DNA from: Pipra filicauda
Taxonomy: Eukaryota; Chordata; Aves; Passeriformes; Pipridae
NCBI RefSeq assembly: GCF_003945595.2
Contig: NW_024104421.1
Span: 7,068,001 to 7,132,000 of the forward strand
Length of the DNA stretch: 64,000 nucleotides
Reading direction: 5' to 3'
Shown here: one piece after another, positions 51,426 through 63,690 of the stretch
How positions within the stretch are numbered: position 1 is the first letter of the stretch
Layout: each line of letters begins with the position of its first letter
Made by a program: the position numbers and the translations under genes
Notes under the pieces: model-generated
The model's database searches: none
The model's input: the letters and a program-made list of their open reading frames with translations, nothing else
What the model was told of the DNA's origin: nothing

Positions 51426-51477
51426 GGAGGGTTGGGTGCTCCAACCCTCCAATTTTTGGAGGTTTTCCTCCAAAAAT
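51426..51477. repeat. Two adjacent perfect hairpins with interchangeable arms
   Basis: Hairpin 1 is GGAGGGTTGG (51,426-51,435), loop GTGCT, CCAACCCTCC (51,441-51,450). One base later, hairpin 2 is ATTTTTGGAGG (51,452-51,462), loop TTTT, CCTCCAAAAAT (51,467-51,477). All arms pair perfectly. The CCTCC of hairpin 1 can also pair with the GGAGG of hairpin 2, so alternative folds are possible. It lies within TMEM178B intron, so it would be transcribed on the minus strand, where the same pairing holds. Confidence 0.85.
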
Positions 51478-54423
51478 CAGACTTTCTCCTGTCTCCCAGA
51501 GGTGCTGTGGAAGCCAGTTCACCACTTTTTCTTCTGAAGCATTCAGATAATAATGACATATAGTAACAGTTGTATGAAAATAGTCTGGATACAGAAAGCC
51601 CTATAACCTATTTTATATAGTAATGTCTTTATTATTCAGTTTACAAAATTCTCCTTCCATAGCAGACTTTACCCTGTTACACTCTGCTTTTTATATGCTG
51701 GTCAGCATCACAGTATCTACATATCCACCAAATACATGGAAGTTTATTAAGATTTAATCTTCAGTTAGTAACTCTCGAACCATTTCTTGCAAAGGTGGTC
51801 AGGGCTTATCAAGGCCAGAAAGAAGCAGAAAAAAAAAGAACCACTTATTTTCTTTCAGTGAGGAAAGAAAAGAGGACAAAACCAGATAGGTAATTGAAGA
51901 GAGTGATGAGAAAAATTAAAGAAAAGCTTGCATTAAAGAAGACAAATGGAGTGTGACGAGCAAGAAACAGAGCTGTATGTAAAACTCCAGTATCAGGCAG
52001 CGTTAAGTGTCTTTTGTAAAAAGTAGATTTACCCTAAGCTTTTCCCAAAGAAAAATGAAGGTGGAGATATGCAGGAATGGAGCAGAGGAGGAGCCGGGGT
52101 AATATAGAAAAAGATAGACTTGGTAACAGCCCCTTTGTTTTACCTTTCTCCCTCTGCATTTGACTTGCCTCCTCTGCTGCCCATTCCAGCACCAAAGCCC
52201 TGCTCACATTCAGGAGCAACTAATGCGTTATCGTAAAGGTTTTTATTTCCCTTCAGCCCCTGCCCCAACCACTGCACAAGCCTGAGCATAATCCCAGCAC
52301 AAAGCATTCCAAGCAGCACGTTTGATAAACAGCCAGTATGAAAAAGGCTGGAGGTGGAGGGCTGGCGTCTCTGCTTTATCAGTGCCCCAGCACTCTGCTC
52401 AAACATACTCATTCCACAGATCTCAGCATTAAACATTTTCATTCAGGAACTCTGAAAGATGTACCCTTGTTTTTTTAAAAAGATTGTTTAATGCAAGTGA
52501 GGTTGGGCTGAGGTCTAGGAAAAAAAGGAGGAAGGATGGAGTAGAAGGAGGGAGGAAGTACAGAAAGACATTTACAGCTGTGAAAAAAACACTGTCCCTT
52601 ATGGAGAAATTTTGATTTTGAAGTTTACTCTTCTATTAACATTTAAATTGAAAGGCGTTTCTTCCAAGCTCCACATAGGAAACCAGAAAATCTGCATTTA
52701 AATAGATACTATTTAAATGTGGAGAAAAATATATATCAGCATTGAATGCTTCCCCATTTGACTGAAAAGAACTTCTCTTATAGATGATTATTAATTTTTT
52801 TTCTTTTTTCTTTGTGTGTGCTAAAAAGAGAAATTGGAAGTACATTAAAATTCTGCTTGGCACAAGAAAGAGATGGGGGGATGGTTGCTTAATTGACCAA
52901 AACCCTGATTTTGAGCTCAGCTTTTCTGCAGGAAGGCATCTGGAGCCTGCAGGAGGCAGTCGAGCCTGCTGCCAGGGTCAGGGCCAAGAGGGACCTCTCC
53001 TGCCTGGTCCTGGGGACATGATGTCCATGCCCAAGGGGCTGCACATTCCCACTGCAATGCTCATCTCACTGGGGATGTCACCAAGTCCCCCCCATTCCCA
53101 GCAGGAGAATCAGATTTTCTGCAGTTTTTTTTAGACACCCTTGTGGCTTCAGGGAACCATCTAGAAAGCAGGGACATACACCTCCCTGAAAACTACCATG
53201 GCTCTTTCGTGTGGTGTTGAGCAGGGTGTCTGTCATAGGAGGAGAGCTCACAACTGAGAAGTCTGTGGGGTTTTGGGAGGCTGTGCTCAGAGGGTTTGGA
53301 AAGAAGTCCTGGGGCAAAAGGAAATGTTCACAAGTTGAGTCATATTTCACACCATGCTCTCATCATGTGCATTGGCACCTGGGGCTCTGCACAATCCACC
53401 ACAATCCCAGAAACCTCGTATGAGACTTGGATCTGGTGTTTTGCGCAGTGCTACCTCCTCTCCTGCAACAAAAGCAGCAGGAAAAAAAAGTAAAAGCAGC
53501 CTCCTGAGCGGGGGAGAGTTGAAATGCCTAATAAACTCACAGAGAGGTGGAAAGGTGGGACTGGATAAAGGCAATATCCCAATATCCCCATGTCACATAT
53601 GTACTCCATAACTCTATCACTCACCTGTCCATCCCTGCCTCCTCTCTGCCCGAAGTGGTCAAGTTCATCCTTGCCACATGCCAGGGTCTCACACCCCATG
53701 TGTTGCCCTTCAGCTCACATACAGAGGGATGAACAGGAGATAGGAGGGGAGAAGGGAATTTCCTGCCTCGTGACACGGGCTTTTCACTGGCTGTGTCCCC
53801 ATTACATGTTTTTGTCACAAGTAGTGAAATGAAATTTCACCCCCCAGCAGCATTCAGGGAGCAGCAATGAGCCAGCTGTGCATGGTGCTTGCTGTAATTC
53901 CAGGGTACGTTGGGCCTCATCACCGCTCAAGAATCCCCAATCCTAAAATACTAATTTTTTTCTCTGCCACATCTTAGGGCTTATTCCTACAAAAAAGGTC
54001 AGACACATACTCCCCCCAGCAGTGCATTATTGGCCACCTCGATGGCCTTTTCTGTCATGTCAGTGAGGAGCAAAGAGGGTTGGTGTCCCAGAGGCTCAGC
54101 TAGGGACTCTGGTGACTTTAACCTTTAGGTCACTGGGCTGACTCTAGGTCAAGCTGGTGGTGGCTGTGAGTTACAGTCCAAAAGCCAGGGCAGTGGTTCC
54201 TGGGAAGTAGCAGCTCCATACAAACCCAAAGGACAAGTACCTATACTGTGCCTTGGCTCTCTTTAGAGAGTAACTCAGATTTAAACTTTTGGTGGGGTCT
54301 GGGCACTTCTCTCCTTGCTCCTCCTGTCTCTATGACGGATGGCTCCAGTGTTTCCAGCTGGAGACTGGGCTGACTTCAAAAAACATCAAGGTGGAAAAAC
54401 CAGGGGGAAAAAATGAGGCACGA

Positions 54424-54655
54424 GAAGGATAGCTCAGTGATCCAGGTACTAGCAGAGCGTCTGTAAAGATGCAGATACTACTCTTTGCTGTCTCACAGAC
54501 TTGCATGGCAAGAAAGTCAGGCTTTCTGTGCCTCAGTTCTCATAAACTGGGATAATCTCATCTCACCAGGTCATTTTGAAGATTAATACATTAAAGATTG
54601 TGTGAGGTTCTCTGCAGTGATGGTACCAGAAGCCCTAAAAATGCCTTGGACAGAT
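54424..54655 (+). repeat. MIR-like SINE (tail clear, head doubtful)
   Basis: CTGTGCCTCAGTTCTCATAA, then ACTGGGATAATCTCATCTCACC, GAAGATTAATACATTAAAGAT and TGTGTGAGGTTCTCTGCAGTG (given in parts) follow the order of MIR-like SINE tails (CTCAGTTTCCCCATCTGTAA, ACTGGGATAATA, GAGGATTAATACATTAA, GTGAGGCGCTC). Upstream, ATAGCTCAGTGATCCAGG (54,430-54,447) resembles a tRNA A-box head. The core between them is not recognisable. Confidence 0.6.
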
Positions 54656-57424
54656 AAAAACTGCAGTAGGATATGGGAATTTTTTCAGTGCTGATTTGGA
54701 ATTCAATCTGATTAAATCTGAAAAAGCACAGAGATGTAAATAAGCAAAACAGTAGCTCTCACCTGGGTACAGGCACCTGCAAACTTGGGGAGAGCAACTG
54801 GAAATCATGACTCTTTTTTTGGCCAAGCTGGTATCATGGAACCCAGACCCACAATCTCCCACTTTGACATTGGGTTTTCATCAGACCCAATTTTTGCAGC
54901 ACAATCCTGTCTGTAGTCACTGGGTTGGTGAAGATGAACATCTACTGCCACTCAACACTGGAATTAATTTGGCCAACTCGCTCTCATTGCCTCTCCATCC
55001 CCCTCTCCCAGCTTGCTGGGAACTCACAAAGAACAGCCTCATTCTTCCTGGGATCTCTAGCTGATTTTTTTCCTATGCAGATGACAAACACTTTCTGAAA
55101 ATATATATGTGACAAGAAGAAATGTTCAGTAGAAATAGCAGGTGCCTGGAAAATAGATTCCCATTTGTCCTTCTCTGCCCCTCTCCAAAACCCAATCATT
55201 TCTGTGTTAATAAGCTTGCTGACTATAATGTGGCACTAACCTTTCGCAATTGATGCCAGTGACATTTTGACAGTTCCACATATGGGCCTGCCAAAAGCTG
55301 AAGGAATATAAATTTGCAATTTGGTAAAAAGCTGGGTGAGCAGCCAAAGCAGCTTGGGGGAAGGAGGAGAAAACCTCCAACCAGCCAAACAAAAGCCCAC
55401 TACACAGATGTTATGCACATCCACAGCTGGAGTACCCCAGCAAACATGCGCTTGGAAAAAAAGCCTTAGGCACCTATTAAGGCCAGTGTAGCTTGATATG
55501 CCTCTCAGTAGATTCTCCTCACGTGGCAAATTTAGGAGAAGTCCTTCCTAGCAGAAGGGAAATGGGACATGGCGGTCAATCTGTGCAAACTATCCGGTTA
55601 ACATCAGATCTCACAGGACTCAGCAGTTGCTCCAACAAGGAATCTTCAGTATTTTTGCCAATGTGATCAGCTGTAGGGAAACAACTATTTTCTAACACTG
55701 TTTCGTGGAGTGTCATTGAATTTACTTTTCAGAGTATCTCTGCACAAAACATCACTGACAGCTCACAGATTGTATCACACACCATACATCTTCCTCAAAT
55801 TAACATCTATATTGAATCCCATAATACTTGGCTAAAAACTAACTTCCAGAAAGAGGTCCAATCATCATGTGACACAATGAGGAAAAGAAAAATGCTGCAC
55901 TTAACAGTTTGTTCAGGTGGTTAATTAACCCCCACTGTTGGACAATCTGTACTTTCAGAAGGATATGTCCAGTTTCTTCTTCCAGGCCGTTACTGCTACA
56001 TGGTGAGGTTAAGAAGTGCTGTGACCCCTTCCTTCTGATCCCCATTTCAGCAAGACTGAAATCACTTTTTTCCTGAAATTAGAGGACTGTGGCTTTTATG
56101 ATGGTTTACTGATGCCTTTGTGGAAAATGTGGAGGTGTGTTTGCTGTATATGTGCATGTAAATAGTCAGGTGTTGTAATGGTATAGCTGCTGTACATGGC
56201 TAACCAGTGATGCAAAATTACTATTAAAATATAATGGTTTATTGAATTTTCTTTATGACAATGTGGGTCTTCTGGGAAGAAGATACGGGAAGACCAGGCA
56301 GAGAAGCATCACAAGGGTCTTGGTAAACATAACCCAGCTTTCACATGAGAGGCAATGGAGCATGCTCTTCTCATATCCAGAAACACAGAGTCAAATGTGG
56401 AGCCCAAAATACTTCCTAAGCAAGGGCAGTGGAACCCACTGATCAGCAGCTGCTGATGGAGGTGGGCTGACACTGAGAGCACAACTTCAAGAAAGCCAGG
56501 TCTTTGCAGAGGCTGGGAACAGTAAGCCTGATGAAAAAGTCAGATTTACTATTTCCAAAGCATTTTCCTTGGAGTGTTTTTGTGTTGAAGAAATAACAGT
56601 AGGGTAGCTGCTGGATCACTGTATTAAGCACGTTAGTGGGGAGTGTGAAGTGTAAGACCTTTCTGAAGTAATGTCACTTGATAGGCAGGGGACTGTGGCC
56701 AAGGCTGGACCACTGCGTGGGTGTTTCATGTGACTGCAGGATACAGATGACTGCTTCCAGTGTGACATTTGTAAGGGGTTACACTTGATGGGATCGGGAG
56801 GATGATGGAGGTCAGAAGTGCAGGGTGTCCAGCACAGAGAGCATGCTGGATTTCACTGTGGTGTGCTTGATCTGAAGTCATTCAGCTGTCAGACTTCAGG
56901 AAGCAGCATGAAGGTGCTTCCAAAGCCAGTAAACAATACTTGGCTCTAACTGCTTCTGGCAACACATTCTTTCATCTAATATAACTAGTAGGCATCCAAC
57001 CTGGCCTCATCAAATAAAAAAAAGTGGGAACTTAGTCATTATTTGGCCACAGCTCTGCAAGCAGGTAGGGTTTCCACACATGGCATGGGACAGAGTGAAC
57101 CCCTGCCTTGTTCTAGCAATGCTGGTGACACAGAATAGTCCATGGATGTTTATCCAAAGCTTTCTCCTAAAGTCATCTGCAGTTTTGCAGAGAGCTTCCC
57201 TGTCCCAGCACCCAGTTCCCACTCCCCAGAGGGCCTCATTTGCTTCCCTGACTTCCCAAGCCACTAATGAGCTGTGCTGCTATTCACGCTTTTTCAGGAA
57301 AAACCTATCCTTGTGCAGGCTCCCCTGATGGCAGCCGCAGTGGAAGCACTGGTTAGTGGCAGATTTTCCTTCAGTGCATGTTAGCACTCCTGCTGCTGAT
57401 ATAATTTCACAAGCCTACACCAAG

Positions 57425-57540
57425 CCGGCGCAACTGTGGGAGATTTTCTGAGAAGTGACCGCATGCGAATGGAAGTCGGCCAGTTTGAACAGCCCCCGCA
57501 CGCTCGCCGGCGGGGTAGGAGGCGGAAAAATCTTGACGCT
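57425..57540. promoter_or_regulatory. Isolated CpG cluster in a CpG-poor intron
   Basis: Twelve CpG dinucleotides occur in about 116 bp, whereas the neighbouring kilobases have very few. The cluster includes GCCGGCG at both ends and CGCATGCG (57,460-57,467), which is close to the core of the NRF-1 site. No open frame with recognisable coding spans it. It could be an enhancer, an alternative or antisense promoter, or the remnant of an unmethylated element. Confidence 0.45.
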
Positions 57541-57872
57541 CTATGTGGCCTCCTAGGACCTGTTACCTTTTCATGGAAAGCACCCCTTGAGCTTTGCTAA
57601 GGAGAACAGGGAGTGCTGCTAATGCAACAGACTCCTGCAGGCAGCACTCTGCCTGAGTCTGGCAGAGTGGTGTGAGGCCATGAGATGTGGCCTGACGTCT
57701 CTGAAGGGACTGATGCTTGCATGGTAAACAGGATAGAAGGGCCCCAACTCCTGAGGATATCAGTATATATCCTAGAAAATTATTTAAGATCACCTAAAAC
57801 CAACAAAACTCCCTCAACACCACCAGCAGACCATAGTAGTGTTCCTTCATACCATGTATTTTTCAACTATCA

Positions 57873-57925
57873 TCCAAATGGATTATATATAACCCATTGT
57901 ATGTAATCCATCCAAATGGGTTATT
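57873..57925. repeat. Overlapping direct and inverted repeats (CCAAATGG / AACCCATT)
   Basis: ATAACCCATT (about 57,889-57,898) is the reverse complement of AATGGGTTAT (about 57,916-57,925). The stretch CATCCAAATGG occurs just before and inside this structure as a direct repeat. The three copies look like a small duplication followed by inversion. Confidence 0.7.
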
Positions 57926-60900
57926 GTTGTTGCCATACACACAGCACCTCACAAACCAAAGTCTCCATGCACCTCTGTCTCTGAAGTCTGCAGGCTGCAC
58001 AGCAACGTGAGGACAAAGGGTGCTCTCTGACCGTACCCCACCTCCCTCATCAATCAGGCAGGAGCAGGGCTGATTATGTGCTTGGAGACAGGCAAGAAGA
58101 GTGACGGGGAAAGCGGTGACAGTTATAAATGTTTTGCAACCTGAATGTGACATTAATATATGTATGCGGTGTGTTCACAACATTAGGTATTTGTGCACAA
58201 CCCTAATAAATACCATGTTTGACAGCAGTTTCACAAAACCACTCAATGATCTAGAAAAACTTGCCATGAGACAGACTTTCTGGTTTGACCAAGAAAAAAG
58301 AAATATCACTGTGCTCAGTCAGATCCTTGACTTAGTAGAAATCTAGAGCAGTATCAATGAGCTCTATATAAAGTTTAATTACAACCATGTTGAAATGACC
58401 AGATAAGTGATAAAAGCCTGCTCCATAAAACCTATGCTTTGTTTCTGTGCCCCAGAAGAGAGCTTTAGTAAGCTTCCAAGTCTAGAAATACCAATGTAGG
58501 AGTCATGACATCTCCACCTCAGGGTTTTGTTTAGTTGTTTTTTTTTTTTCATGGAAGGCACAGTTATCCTGTTTCTTTCCATGGGTGATGATCCAACGCC
58601 TGCACTCCAAAGTCAGAAAGCTCATCATACTACATGACTTACTTCATGCATTCACCTTAAAGGCCGAGTCTGTGATATTGATGTAGGTCAAAGATATTTC
58701 TAAAACAAGTTGGAAGCTGACTGGCAAACTACCTTGATGTTTTCCTTACACTGCCCAGGCGCTGTGGTGCTTGCTGCATGTGGACACATGCACATATGTG
58801 GGCCTGACTGGATGCTGTTCACCCTGAGGGGCAGCCTCACTTTTTCCTGTCAGCAGCGTACCCTAAAAGCAGCACACCAAAGTGTCTGTGTAGTTATCTG
58901 TTTTTCTACTGGGTTTGAGATGTTACAAAAGAGGAAGATTTAAGTATCACTTAAAAATGTTGATATGTTCCGTATAAAAAACCCCAAATGTCTCATGTGG
59001 GCATTTTCTTATAATAAAGCTTCTGACTTTTCATGTTAAACAGCCTTTTTTTAAAACTGCACTAACATTTAAAGGAAAAAGGATTTGAAAGGGTTAAGAC
59101 AGACAATCAAAGTATCTCAGTTCAGCCAAAATTCTGCTGGCTGCTCCAAAATAAATTGTTGTTCATTTTGCTGAAAAACTTATAAAAGCCACCTGCAGCC
59201 CTTCCACCATGCTGTTTTATTCACTTTGCCTTTCCAGCCAGAAAGCCTTTTTATTTCAACAGCTCTGTCCATCAGTGCAGCAGAGGCAGTGGCAGAGGGC
59301 TAATAATATCACTGGCAAGAATGTGAAGGCTAAACTGGGAAGCCAAGCTTTGACAGTGGTGGTAAAAACAGAATTGATTCTCAAATATTTTGTTTCTGAG
59401 ATGACATACGGTTCCGTTTTTGTGCCTACACATGAGTGATTCAATTGATTTGGGATCTGAAATCCTTGCAGCCCATCTTCTCACTTTTAAGAAGCTTTTT
59501 GGTTCACCTGCATTGGCTGGTTTGCTCACTTCCTAATAGGTCTCTCCAGATCTGATACAGCATTTGAAGCTGTGTTGGGAACATATGTGAAGGAGGGGGA
59601 ACAAATGGAGGGAAATGCCCTCTGTGCATTGCTAGCAGTCACACACTTCCAAAAAGCTGTGGTTAGGAGATCCCTAATTCAGTTAACCTCTTTGATCTCA
59701 TCATGCAGTACAAAATGCTGAAAGGGAATGAAGAGACTGCAGGCAGGTCTACTACGTTTGCATATCAAAACACAAGCCTCAGACCGGTAAAAAGCAGGAG
59801 AGATACAGTACACTTGTGTTAGATGGAAAAAAAACCATCTTTTGATTGGGAAAGAGCTTTCTTCCTGGTTGTGTAGTGCTCATATATGTGCAATAAGAAA
59901 AAAAAAATCCACACTGTATCAGGAAGCGATGCACACTGGGGCCGGGATTCACTTCTGCTGCACTCCCCTAGGCTACAGGCAGGATTTATCTCCCTTTCTC
60001 CCTTAGTTATTAGCAGAAGGCAGGCAGCTGTGCCCCAGACAACAATGACACGTCCCTTAAAAGAGCCTGTTCTGCCAAAAGATCAGGCACCGAAAGGTGA
60101 GACGCATATTATCAGGGTCCAGCATCCTATTATCCTTTTCTTTAACTGAGACCTGTCCACCTAGAGAGGGGAAACACATGTCCAATGCATGCAATTATGC
60201 ATATTTTAAGAAAAGATACCATCCTTCTCTTTACAGCTGCCAACCTGCCCCTTCCAGCCATCTCCCCACCTTTCCTTCTATCTGTGCCTCTATCCCTGTC
60301 TCTGGCATAAACTCCTGCTTTCCTCTACCTGCTCTTCTCTGCCTCGTACCGTCCCGGTTTTGCATCGTCTTCCGCTCCTCCTTTCTTAATGCACACCTCG
60401 CCTCCCTTTCAAACGTCCCCCTATAATTTCCTCTCATCTCCTTTCCTCTCTCTCACTAGGTTGACACATCTTAATACCTTCCCAGTGACTTTCATGACAT
60501 GTGAAAAGCTGTAGCCAGGTATCAGATTCCTTATCAGGTCAAAAGAAAATATTAGGGAAGTCAGTGGCCAGATGCAATGATTATGGTTCAGTGTGGACAA
60601 GAGTGACATCAGTCTCTGTGGTCCCAGATGAGATTTAAATTGTTGGTAAAATGCATCATCACTGATTTTCCACTTCCTCCTTTTGTGGTATCTCTGAAGT
60701 ATGAGAGTTTGGGTACCTTATCTCTGCATTTCTTATCTCAACGCAGTTGCTTTCTCTTACATGTAATTCATCCACGAATATCCTGAATTCCTGCAGTTTG
60801 ATATTGTCCTCTACTATTTTTACTCCTAAGTAATTGATACTATTAACTGTAACAGCATTTTATGTTTTGCTTAGCAATTTTCTTACTGTTCTTGTTTTTA

Positions 60901-61109
60901 TTGTTTTTGTGTGTTTTTTTAAATCACACCTAGCGAGCTGTTTAGGAAAGCCACAGAGAATCCTACCTTCTGATATTTCTAACGGCTTGATGACCTGAAG
61001 GACCAACTTCTCATTCCTAATTTAACCTTTTTAGGACATGTTCACTGTTGCTGTGGTATCACACCTCCTAAGTACACTGGTGACTTTGGCTTTTCATGTT
61101 CTCATCTAG

Positions 61110-61161
61110 GGGCTCTACATATGAGCCTGTCGCTGCAGCGAGGGGTGCAGAGGATTCTCAG
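61110..61161 (+). other. Exon-like 52-bp segment, antisense to TMEM178B
   Basis: A pyrimidine-rich tract (TTTTCATGTTCTCATCTAG, ending 61,109) is followed by a 52-bp open, CpG-containing stretch and a strong donor, CTCAG then GTGAGT at 61,162. It reads GSTYEPVAAARGAEDSQ in one frame. It could be a cryptic splice exon or part of an unannotated antisense RNA. No partner exon was identified. Confidence 0.2.
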
Positions 61162-61469
61162 GTGAGTCCCAGCGTCTCTGTGCTCCAAGCTCCATTCTCC
61201 CAGAGGCCCTGCTCCGGCCCCGGGGCTGCCATCTCCAAGGCACGGTGGTTTTCTGGGCCCTGGCATACCCCTGCCAACTGAGATCTCTTCCTTCAGGGAA
61301 GGGACATTCCCAGGGCCTCAAGTTCCTGCAGTCTGCTGTCCTGCTCTGTTCAGCAAGCCACAGAGGAAACACAGCAACTGCTTGGGCTCCTTTGTCTGCA
61401 ACTCCAAGTGACCGGCTCTGGCACAGACCCTGATAACCACAGCATCTAGACATCATTAACAACTTAGCT

Positions 61470-61740
61470 TAATTACATCGTAATTTCTTTACACAGAGCC
61501 TATGAGCAAGATTTCAATTAACTTTAACTATATATAAGTTTAACTTGTCTCTATCATTCCATTAAGATGATCTGGGACAAGACAAAGATAAACATAGATG
61601 TTAACATTCTATAAAAAGCATGAGATTTTTAATTAATTTTAACAAAAAATTAATTAGCAGGTTATTTATAAAGGCTCATAAAATTCATTTTCTACTCACA
61701 GAATGTACTTTCTGTACATTTGGGATAGGTTTATTCTGCC
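61470..61740. other. AT-rich stretch with homeodomain-type cores (possible conserved element)
   Basis: Many TAATTA/TTAATT cores are packed together, for example TTTTTAATTAATTTTAAC and AAAAATTAATTAGCAGG near 61,627-61,662, with TGTACTTTCTGTACA-like sequence at about 61,705-61,718. The composition resembles vertebrate conserved non-coding elements in introns of neural genes. This is inference from composition only. Confidence 0.25.
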
Positions 61741-63629
61741 TCTCAAACAAAACAGAGATTCTGAATCCCTTTTGATCTAATCTGGTCTTACCATGGAGCA
61801 TAATCAGCAATTCTTATTAAAAAGGGCTTTGGAATCCTCAAATCAAAAATCCATCTAGGTGCAAAGTCCTATTAGTGTTTCCAATGAACATTTTTATTAG
61901 CATGTGAAGAGCAAAATAAGGTTTAACTCAAGCTGTAGCCTGTTTGACTGAACCAAAATTCTTCTTCCTGGGAGTCACAGCTGGAAATATGCCAGACCCT
62001 TAAAATGAAGCTATTTTAAAGTCAAGCTGTGCTCTGGCCCATTACAAAGTCACCACATTCCCAGGACAGGGTTTGAAGTTCTGCTGGCACATGATTAAGT
62101 AGGCATTTTCAAGTGAAGAATTCCGTACGATAAATCTGAAGATGCATCAGTCTATAGGAGAGGATGTGTCCTGAGTTGAGACTTTGGATTAATTTATTAA
62201 GCAGGTAGCTTGGCTTAGGAAATGCCGGGTCAGGGTTTGCTAGCTATTAAAGCTGCCCTGTTTGCTGGCTATTTTTTAATTTTAAGCATGACTGCATAAG
62301 CAGCCAACAGCCTCCCATGTGCCACAGTTCAGCCAGCGGCCAGTTTTCCTGTCCTCAGAGCTGTCACTTGTAGGGATGCTCAGAGCCCAACGGTGGCATC
62401 TGGAGGGCCCCGCACAGGGACAGCAATTGCCCACATGTAGGGCAGTGTCTGACTGCACCCACCTGCAAATACATTTATGGGGGCCTAGGTGGGCGCGTTT
62501 GTTAGGCCATCCCATCTCCCCACTGGTGATTTTGAAAAAGCCTAAAGGATTTGCTCCAGAGGAGCCAAACTTCTCTGGCGCATGGCAAATGCACTTGTAC
62601 GACTGGGATTGGTGCGCTGAGAATCCTTATCCCTGAATCTCCTTCAACTCCTCTCAACAGGCATCGTGACAGAGGGGACTGGCCAGGCTCCCTGCTAGCT
62701 GCCATCCCTGTAATCAGTGCCATTAGCAGGTTGCTATGGAAGTTTTCTCTTCCTGGAGAAGGAATCAGGGCACCCCATGGAAAAGGTGAGGACATCAAAG
62801 AGGAGGAAGAGAAAATGCAGATGACTGGTGGAAAAACACTGTCTGTGGAAACGGCCCCCAGAGCATTATTTCCTTGGCCAGAGCAGACCACACACTTTAT
62901 AGACAGGACTATGTATTTTGTCTCCAGAGAAATGTTTGCCTTGGCATGACTAATACAAAGAGCAAATCTAGAACAGCAGAAATGCCACCGAAGTCCCTCC
63001 CACATGGCACCTGTGATTACCATAAGTGAGCACTCTTAACCTGCTTCACCTTTAATAGATAGCTAAGGAAAAATGGGAAGATGGAGAAAACTATGCTGAA
63101 TTTTTGCATCTTCTTGACTCTCAGTAAAAACATGGTTTCTAAAAAGAAAAAAAAAAAGCATCAAGGAACTTCAATTCCCTTTGTACTACTGATTCCAAGC
63201 TTCCAAGCACTGGAAAGAAACAGAGCAAATCCCTCACACAACTATACGTCCTGATTCGAAGGAGAGTGCAAACAAGACTGAGGGAGAGATTTAGTTCCCA
63301 GCCCACACTGACTGCTCACCACTGGGGAGAAGCAGCTGGGGGAAGAAGCGGGGAACGAAAAGTCTTTAAATGGTTTTTGCTCCTCCCGAGTTGCAGGGGG
63401 TGAGAATCCATAGTCTAGGTAAATCTGGATGTAAAACGAGCAGGGACCCAGCTGGAATCAGTTTAGTGATATAAAGACACATAGTCTTAATTAAGGGAAT
63501 TGTGATTTGCCAATGAAATCCCAGCAGGGCGTCTGTCTGCCTGATCAAAGACTCGACTTTCTGATGGAATCTTAAGTGCATGAGCCATGAAATTACTTTT
63601 TGAAAAGGGAACATGCAGCACAAAGAGGC

Positions 63630-63690
63630 AGAGAGAGAGGGGAGGAGGTGGAAAGGAGAAGGGAGGGAGGGAGGGAGGAAGGGATGGGGA
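63630..63690 (+). repeat. (GGGA)n purine tract with canonical G-quadruplex motif
   Basis: Within an agagag/ggag purine run, GGGAGGGAGGGAGGGAGG starts at 63,661. Four GGG tracts with single-A loops are a textbook intramolecular G-quadruplex. The G-rich strand is opposite to TMEM178B sense; the transcript would carry the C/T-rich version. Confidence 0.8.

Noticed and set aside
62502..63023. 173-residue minus-strand open frame, same strand as TMEM178B
   Set aside because: No hydrophobic or sequence similarity to the missing TMEM178B exons and no fitting splice phases. The overlapping 132-residue plus-strand frame suggests chance openness.
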